Source: Bacillota bacterium (GTDB lineage: Bacteria; Bacillota; Clostridia; Clostridiales; Clostridiaceae). From it: DNA of 64,000 nucleotides. The position numbers and the translations under genes were made by a program. Numbering within the stretch: position 1 is the first letter of the stretch; each line of letters starts with the position of its first letter. The notes beneath the pieces are model-generated. The model saw only the letters and a list, made by a program, of their open reading frames with translations. It did not search any database and was not told the DNA's origin. Shown here piece by piece: positions 30,001 through 36,400 of the stretch. The stretch is from the NCBI GenBank assembly GCA_023445445.1, contig JAEXLD010000096.1:1-64000 (forward strand), given 5' to 3'.

Positions 30001-30342
30001 ATAATTTTTGCAGTTCAAAATTTTGAGGGTAGAGAATTGAATATGGATACTTTATTGATAAATGAAAAATCATTAAATAATAATTTAGCGAAGTTTGATA
30101 TTACAATAGAGGTTGAAGAACATGAGGATGACATTCACATAAGCATTAGTTATGCAAATTCATTATATATTAAAGATACAATAGAAAAATTAATGGAATA
30201 TTATAAATATATAATAAGAACTACATGTGAAAATCGTGAAATATTATTATCAGATATAGAATTAATAACAGATAGAGAAGAGTCTAATATTATTGAAGAG
30301 ATGAATTGTTCTTATGAAGAAGTATTAGAGTTTGAGTTTTAA
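21082..30342 (+). CDS. Hybrid PKS-NRPS with aminotransferase, KS-AT-ACP-AMT-C-A-PCP-C
   Basis: About 3086 residues. Domains by nucleotide: KS 21200-22450 (Cys in DTACSSS, His in ETHGTGT, NIAHLEA), AT 22740-23790 (GHSIG; the specificity motif reads QPFH, not HAFH), ACP 23890-24110 (GFDSL), class III aminotransferase 24580-25800 (PLP lysine in TFGKIAGGG, Asp in IFDEI), C 25880-27140 (HHSIADG), A 27200-28680 (YTSGSTGKSKG), PCP 28730-28930 (GGHSL) and a second, LCL-type C 28980-30290 (SSAQKRM, HHIISDG). No KR follows this KS, so the beta-keto group can be transaminated to a beta-amine, as in mycosubtilin/iturin synthases. The A pocket reads V-A-W-E-I-T-A-D-D-K; Val replaces the Asp that binds an alpha-amino group, pointing to a beta-amino acid. 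The start at 21082 follows GAGGTTGGTG; an ATG at 21067 overlaps the ligase stop. Confidence 0.93.
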   Translation: MENNEGRYKAILKKAANKIEELNNEINYLSKKINESNQDIAIIGYSCRFPGGANDAESFWKVLANGVDTVKEISEDRFDTAKYHNENKGMITKNAALLDEDIKLFDNTHFEISGIESTSMDPQQRLLLEVSWEALENAGLNIEKLKGSRTGVYVAINSFEYGKQELFSGDISNITTYSTTGTSHNCAGGKLAYFYDFKGPSIACDTACSSSLVALSIAVDNLKNNQCDMAIVGGVNLLLEPENFVGLSKFDALSKDGRCKAFDDSADGFGRGEGCGVVILKRLKDARTDENEILALIKGVAVGQDGKTNGFTAPNGVSQQNVIIEALNNAKLNVNDIDYIETHGTGTSLGDLIEVQAISKVFKEKEKKVLIGTVKANIAHLEAAAGMAGLIKVLLALQNKQLPPNIHFNTPNKNINWDRVRVVDELIEWEPSNRVRRAGISSFGFSGTLAHAIIEEAPKEYIDNNPDKLPHHIITISAKSNNSLYSYLQKIREYILQKDTDIGDIAYTTNINRSYNKYRIGITGSNKEEVIKKIDDILKNDKSESYILNKNIKNNKIAFLFTGQGSLYKGIAKKLFETSKVFRDALNLCNEKFKEVLNIDILDGLYGDNEDGLYNPIYSQTTIFSVEYALTKVWDSLGIKPYVVIGHSIGEYVAACYSGLINLDDAIKMVSIRCKVIIESAVCGKMVGILTNVNNVRDAIEESCCKNVSIAAINSPENVTISGEAKEVDEVLRILQNKHKVFINQLNINQPFHSTMMVDCMKKYAEAIKDIEFSKLKINIISSITGNLEKEECFGKAQYWAKHLCNTVNFEAAIDNAKKLGVNIFIEIGGDATLSGLASQCINDESIKFVPSLRKGVEPYRQLFNSIVQLYHNGVDFNWNLFHKTYKKSKLNLPNYSFQKKSFWPHLNNKDSIEEKQEEGVKMKEIQQNNEDNKNIKAKVELDLKEMIKELTWLEVEEIHSENNLFSLGFDSLVLVELNKKISSKYMLEISMSKFFVELDTLEKIVAYILENVDEDILRNLYETNSSLKFVDEDKDIHDNRDRVIKSDYLETISSNGYSSEIRELFKSQIKIMEEQLKILKNVSHGNKTTKDNGVLLQQKNTEKINNEIANRKPDYYVPYKKLDFSMQEKIDDLKGKYIKNIEQKYTSYSKSSKENTQRYRKMYANNRNVAGFRPVFKEMIYQIVANKGYGSKIYDLDNNELIDITMGFGVNLFGHRPKFVERALNEEIINGMPLGPMGRLAGQVAEQICDLTGVERVAFYNSGTEANMVAVRIARAITGKNKIVIFSGAYHGTYDGFLGLSSNSKTGEKIAIPMAPGIMDSMIKDLIILPYNDESSIDYILKNSNDIAGVLVETVQSRRPDLQPKEFLMNLRGVTEKNNIALIFDEIITGFRIAAGGAQEYFGIKADIVTFGKIAGGGMPIGIVAGKSNYMDSIDGGMWSYGDDSVPPCEEKRTFVAGTFSHHPLTMAAANATLKYIKENKDIIYPKLNEKTKKFAEKINSYFINENIPIEVVNFGSLFRFVLRGDFEIFFYGLLEKGIYIWEGRNCFLSTEHSDKDIEKVISAIKLTTEEMKEAGYFGEKNFNEMKEAVVKIENASNFEMSLMQKAIFTQSITSEEDPYNIISIFKIIGKLNVEKAENIINQIVKRHETLRTRLYVDGIDLRQEVLNDVKFNIQRIEMNIKDNLNDLINESITNFNLEKAPLFKVVLISVNKDENYLIFIFHHSIADGISMNIFTKEFIMLYRGERLLPLKKQYRDFVNWESNYVKSHEKTENEKFWLEKIDDNVEALDLPSDYKLNSGISFKGNTVKFEIEKYVVDELKKIAKENNCSLFMVLVAAFNILLKRLSGNNDIVISTPVTNRGIGEFEDSIGMFANTILLRNTVDDEKVISEFLDEVKKNCLEAYSNMYYPYSLLVNKSNSGKNHLNKVMFIYENVNMRKLEVDNLEIMKYEYKVKASDFDITFEVLEENGRFNVNINYKIALYKEETIKRWGEYYSTILKFLTKNKDPFAKIKDVEIIDDAEKYKLLVEFNDTDIAYSKDKTIPQLFEETVDKNPHDIAMVFENEEITYEELNKKSNQLARVLKEDYLIQQGDVIALNFERSIEMVIGIIATLKANAICLPIDRRYPSNKVLELINDSKVKVVLNNNKNLIYEGFDGAVVTYNKDLNIEKSRENLTNKVDSDASAYLIYTSGSTGKSKGVLISHKGIVNHSLAKIKEVNMCKDDRCCHNLSFNFVASIWQIFSPLFLGCRVYLYNEETIMDGYNLFNNVEKNQITIVEVIPSLLNSFLELEKEPEDIKMKKLKYIILTGEKVSAELVNKFYSRYTTKLLNAYGQTEVSDDTIHYHIPYDTNTQMVPIGKPSNNTRVYILDKSNKIVPIGVIGEICISGDGITKGYLNNEELTKKKFILNPYEYRNVLYKTGDLGRWLPDGNIEFMGRIDNQVKIRGFRIEMGEIENNLLKVDGIRECVVIDKGDEVNRYLSAYYVSNKELEGNTIKKELKRLLPDYMIPLYFNRLSSIPLLQNGKVDRKKLLILEDKFDNKVEYEEPQNNIQRKLVKIWGEVLGIEKIGISDSFFDLGGHSLKATILASMIQKELGVKVPLRVIFEYGNIKGLSEYIIKSEDTSLENINISEEKDFYEASSAQKRMYIIQEVNEKSIVYNMPVRLDISGNIDKSQLKEIFSKIINRHEILRTRFHNINNTIFQKICSPEEIKFEVEEIQIGNEEYLDTKINEFIKPFNLHEAPLLRVGLIKLEDNKNIILLDMHHIISDGTSMSILTKEFSQLYNGNRLKPLSIQYKDYSEWQLNYRNSDDFRKQEEYWLNEFKDNIPQFNMPTDYERPEFRDYKGDNIFINLGKELSSKLRTMMKETGNTMYIILLANLNILLSKYSGQEEVIIGTPIAGRNHLGLENVIGMFVNTLPVKSTVSSNLIFNDYLKILREKLLNIYENQDYQFEEMVEKLAIKKSKNRNPLFDIIFAVQNFEGRELNMDTLLINEKSLNNNLAKFDITIEVEEHEDDIHISISYANSLYIKDTIEKLMEYYKYIIRTTCENREILLSDIELITDREESNIIEEMNCSYEEVLEFEF

Positions 30343-30345
30343 TAT

Positions 30346-30420
30346 CAGCATTGTTATACAATAATTAAGTTATATATTTTATAGTTAATATATAGATTGT
30401 AGTTATGTATAACAATGCTG
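30346..30420 (+). repeat. Perfect 15-bp inverted repeat between the two large NRPS genes
   Basis: The arms 30346-30360 and 30406-30420 are exact complements, separated by 45 AT-rich bases. No clean T-tract follows, only TACTTTTATTCTTT. It begins four bases after the hybrid gene's stop. It could attenuate, process or stabilise the long mRNA, or bind a regulator. Confidence 0.6.
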
Positions 30421-30490
30421 TACTTTTATTCTTTAGTAAATAAATTTCATCTAGTAATATAAACATGGTGAAATATACAAGGAGGAGAAT

Positions 30491-33400
30491 ATGAAAGTCT
30501 ATGAAGAAAGTAAGAGAGAGATACTGAAGGAATCAAAGGAGTATTGGCAGGGAATTTTTCTAAATGAATTTGAAAATGCAATAGTCGAAAAGACTAAAGG
30601 TAGATATAGTAAAAAAAATATTTCCATGGATATTGATTCTACACTATCAAAAAAAATATTGAAATTATCAAAAGAAAATGACTTTATGATATATTTAATT
30701 TTATTAACTATATATAAACTTTGTGTATATAAACGATTTGGAAGTAAGAATATAGCTATTGGTATTCCTCAATATTTTAAAAGTAAAGAGAGTGTATGCA
30801 ATAACAAATTTTTAATTTCTCAAATTGATTTATATGATAATAAAACCTTTAAAGAAATACTTATGGAGGTTAAAGAAAATATACTAAATATATATAAAAA
30901 TCAATTTTACCCATTAGATAATATGTATAAAATGAATAATATAAATGAAAAAGTAAATTTCTTTTGTTTAATGGATAATATTCATACAGGGAAGCAAGTT
31001 AAAGAAATTTCAGATTTACAGCACAATTTAATTACTCTTAAAATTACAAGATATGAAAATACAATTAATATCAATTTTATTGGCAATGAGATGGTATCTG
31101 AATCTGAAATTAAAATAATTAAAAATATGTTCAAGTGTGCTTTAGAGAGTTGTTTAACAAATAGTAATGTTAAATTTAGTGAAATTAATTTTTTAAACCA
31201 AAATGAAATGAACAGATTATTAATAGAATTGAACAATACGAAGACAAACTATCCTAAACATAGCACAATAAGTAAGCTATTTGAAGAACAGGTATTAAAA
31301 TTCCCAAATAAAATAGCTATAGAATTCAATAATGAAATATTGACTTATAAAGAATTAAATGAAAAAAGTAATTCAGTAGCTAGAGAGCTGATTAAATATG
31401 GAGTTAAAGAGAGGGATTCAGTAGGGATAATTGTAGATAAGTCAATAGAAATGATAATTGGAATTATTGCAATTCTAAAAATAGGAGCTTCATATGTACC
31501 TATTGACCATAAATATAATGAAGAAAGAACCAAATTCATTATCAGAGATGCGAACATCAAGGTAATATTATGTGAGGAAAAGTATTCAGAAAGTATTCAA
31601 TATGGTATTGAAGTAATAAGTTTAAATGACAGTATAATTTATATAAATGATAATAGTAATTTAAATAAAGAGTTTAGTAGTAGTAATTTAGCATATTTAA
31701 TATATACTTCTGGTACAACAGGTAACCCTAAGGGTACATTAATTACTCAGTATAGTGTAATTAGAGTTGTAAGAAACACAAATTATATTGAAATTACAAG
31801 TGATGATACAATTTTACAATTATCAAGCTATGTTTTTGATGGATCTGTGTTTGATATCTTTGGAGCTTTATTAAATGGTGCAAAATTAGTAATACCTAAT
31901 AGGGAAGAGGTCTTAGATTTACTAAAACTAAGTTTATTAATAGAAGAAAAGATAAATGTATTATTTATGACAACGGCTCTATTTAATGCCCTGGTAGATA
32001 TCAATATATCTTCTTTGAAGAATATTCGAAAAATACTATTTGGTGGAGAACGTGTATCTGTAATTCATGCAAGAAAAGCACTAAATATACTTGGCAAAGA
32101 TAAAATAATTCATGTGTATGGTCCAACAGAGAGTACTGTATATGCAACATATTATCCAATAAATGAGATTAATGATAATGATAGTACAGTACCAATAGGT
32201 AAAGCTCTATCTAATACAAAGCTATATATATTAGATAAAGATAACAGGATTAATCCAATAGGTGTTCCAGGTGAACTATGTATTGGGGGGGAAGGTCTTG
32301 CATTAGGTTATTTAAATAATCAGCAATTAAATCAAGAAAAATTTATTACAAATCCTTATTGTATAGAAGAAAAATTATATAAGACAGGCGATTTGGTAAG
32401 AATGTTAGAAAGTGGAGATATTGAGTTTATAGATAGATTTGATCAACAAGTTAAGATAAGAGGATTTAGAGTAGAGTTAGCTGAAATTGAGAAAGCTATT
32501 TCCAAGATAAATGGCATAATGGAAAATAGAGTGATAGCAATAGAAGATGGAAATAGTAAAGCATTATGTTCTTACTACAAATCAGATATTAAATATTATG
32601 TAAGTGATTTAAAAAATGAACTTAAGAAATCATTGCCAGATTTTATGATACCATCATATTTTGTTCAGTTAGAAAATATCCCATTAACTATGAATGGGAA
32701 AATAAACAAGGAATTATTGCCAGATCCGAGAAAAGAAATAGATTCTGGAGTTAAGTACGAGGCTCCGCGGAATGAAGTGGAAGAAATATTAGTTAAAGCT
32801 TGGGAAGAAATATTAAATTCAAATAAAATAGGCATAAATGAAGATTTTTTTGATTTGGGTGGAGACTCAATAAAAGCAATTCAGCTAACTTCAAGGATTA
32901 AGGAAAGTGGATATAGTTTTCAAATAAAGAATTTATATGAAAATTCAACAATAAAAAAATTAAGTAAGTTTATAATAAAAGATAGTAGCATAATTAGTCA
33001 AGACACAATAAAAGGGAAGTTAAAATTGAGTCCAATACAAAAATGGTTCTTTAACAAAGGATTTGAAAATGAACATCATTTCAACCAATCAATTATGATT
33101 ATTAAAGAAGATGGATTTAATATAGAAATATTAAACAAGGCAATTAATAAAATTGTTGTACACCATGATGCGTTAAGAATGATATATTTAAAAAACAATA
33201 AAGATGTTATACAAGTAAATAGAGATATAGAAGGGATTTTTTATAATTTAACAGTATATGATAATCTACAAGAAAAAGAAATATTGGAAAAATGTAACGA
33301 AATCCAAAGCTCTATTGATTTAAAAAATGGACCATTAATTAAACTTGGTTTATTTAAAAGTAATGTAGAAGATAAATTATTAATTGTAATACATCACTTG

Positions 33401-36400
33401 GTAATAGATGGGGTTTCTTGGAGAATATTAATTGAAGATTTAGAAAATATATATAGAAAACTAGAGAATGAAGAAGAAGCAATACTGCCTTATAAAACTA
33501 CTTCATTTAAAGAGTGGGCAGATAGGCAAGTTGAATATTTAGAATTTGTAGATTGTGAGAAAGAAGTTGCATTTTGGAATAATATGCTAGATTGTAATAG
33601 GGTTAATCTTCCAAAACAAAAAGATAAAAAAATTAGAGCAATTAAAGATTTATCCATTGAGAGTTTTGAATTGAATATTTTAGATACTAATAGGTTACTT
33701 AAGAATTCAAATAAAGCATATAATACTGAAATAAACCATATCTTATTATCTTCATTGGCATTTACAATAAGTAATTGGACTAAATGTGAGAATACATTAA
33801 TAAACTTAGAGGGCCATGGAAGAGATGAAATATTTGAAAAAATGGATTTAAGTAGAACTATAGGCTGGTTTACATCACAATATCCATTGGTTTTAAATGT
33901 ATCAAATAATATTATTGATACGTTAATAAATACAAAAGATATGTTAAAAAGAATTCCTAATAAAGGAGTTGGATATGGGATAATTAAACACCTTTCAGAT
34001 TTAGATATAAACCGCAGTATAGAGCCAGAAATATCTTTTAATTATTTAGGGCAAATAGGTAATGACACTACTAATAGTATCTTTAGATTATCTAATTCAA
34101 CATATGGTAATGAGGTTTCAGAGAATAACGTAAGTCTATATTTATTAGATTTTGAAGGAAGAGTAGAGAATGGTAGATTAAATATTAGTGTTAAGTATGA
34201 TCCAGAGGAATTTGAGGATAAAATTATACAAAAATTACTTTATAATTATAAAGAAAACTTGCTTTATATAATTAATCACTGTGTTGAGAAAACAATTCCA
34301 GAAATTACAATATCAGATTTGACTAATGAGCCTATAACTATTGTAGAATTAGAGAAATATAAGAAAAAAATAAACACAATAAAAAAAATATATAAACTTA
34401 CTCCTCTACAAGAAGGAATTTTGTATCATACTTTAACTGACAGAGAAGACTCTTATAATATTATAATGAGCTTAGATATAGAAGGCTTCATTGATAGAGA
34501 TATTTTAGAACAAGCATTTAATATTATAATAGAAAGACATGATATATTAAGGACAGTTTTTGACTATTCATCATTTAAAGAAAACATGCAAATTGTTTAT
34601 AAATATAGGAGAGCTGAGTTAGAATATCTTAATATAAGTGATGATACTATAAATGAGAGTGAGTATATTGATGAACTTATTAAAAAATACAAAAAAAAGG
34701 TATTTAATTTAAATCAAGATTTATTAATGAGATTGATTTTGGTAAAAAGAAAGATTAATAAATATACAATCATTTTAAATACACACCATATTTTGATGGA
34801 TGGATGGTGTATTGGTTTAATATTGAATGAATTATTTAAAGTCTATAATGTTACAAAATCAGGATATGATATTAAATTAAATAATCCTGTGCAGTATTCT
34901 GAATTTATAAAATGGTTAAATACTAAAAATAGAAAAAATGCAGAGGAGTATTGGAAAAATTATCTTATTGATTTTAACCAAGTAACTAAATTACCATTTG
35001 AAAAGTCAAATACTAATAATATAGTGATTAATAAAAAAGTATCCTTGGTATTAGATGAGGAAAAAATTCACTTGATTAATAAAATATCAAAACAGTATAA
35101 AGTTACTCAAAATACAATAATACAAAGTATATGGGCAATATTACTAAAAAAATACAACAACTGTAATGATGTAGTATTCGGTTATGTTGTATCTGGGCGA
35201 AATCATCCAGTTGAAGGTATCGAAGGTATTGTAGGATTGTTTATAAATACGATTCCATTAAGAATAAAATTTACTAAAGATATGTCATTTAAAGAATTGC
35301 TAATAAACATCAATAATACAACCTTGGATAATAGTAAATACGATTATTTAGGATTGAATGAAATACAAAATTTTAGCCAAGTAAAAAGGAATCTTATAGA
35401 TAGTATCTTTGCTTTTGAAAATTATCCTATAGATAATGAAGGACTAAATAAAGAAGTTTCAAAAAAAGGAGACATAAAAATACTTAAAAGCAATATGCTA
35501 GATGATACTAACTATGATTTTAATATTATAGTGGCTAAAGATAAAACAATAAATATTGATTTTAAATATAATGAAGAAGTATATTCAACAGAGGATGTCA
35601 TGAAGATAAAAGAACATTTTGAGAATATAGTTAATGAGATAGTAGCTAATCATGATGTTAAAGTAAATGATATTAATATTTTAGGGAATGATGAAAAGTT
35701 AAAGTTGTTATCAGAATTTAATAACACAGCAAAGGAATACAATATAAATAAAACAGTAGATAAATTATTTGAAGAGCAAGTTCAAAGGACACCAGAGTCT
35801 ATTGCAGTTATAGATGAGAACAGGAAGTATACTTATATGGAACTTAATGAAAGAGTAAATTCATTAGCAGCAGGTTTAAGAAAAAATAATATTCAAGCTG
35901 GAGATGTTATTGCAATAAAGATGGAGCGTTCTATAAATATGATAATAGGAATATTGGCAATATTAAAAGCTGGAGCAGGTTATTTACCAGTTGATCCAAA
36001 ATGTCCTAAAGAGCGACTTGACTATATACTAGAGGATAGTATGGCAAAAATTTTGTTAACAAATGATAATATCAATGATTTTGATATTAATGTATTGAAT
36101 ATGAAAAATATAAATAGTAATACAGAAATCAACAAAAATATGGGAAAATATTGCAATTGCCATGATTTAGCATATATAATATATACATCGGGATCTACTG
36201 GAAAACCTAAAGGAGTTGAAATTACTCATAAAAGTGTAGTGAACATTCTGACTGCATTACAAACTATGTATCCAATAGATAGTACAGGAAGATATATACA
36301 AAAAACAAATTTTACTTTTGATGTTTCAGTTACTGAATTGTTCGGGTGGTTTATGGGGGGAGGAACACTTGTATTATTAAAAAATGGTTATGAAAAAGAC

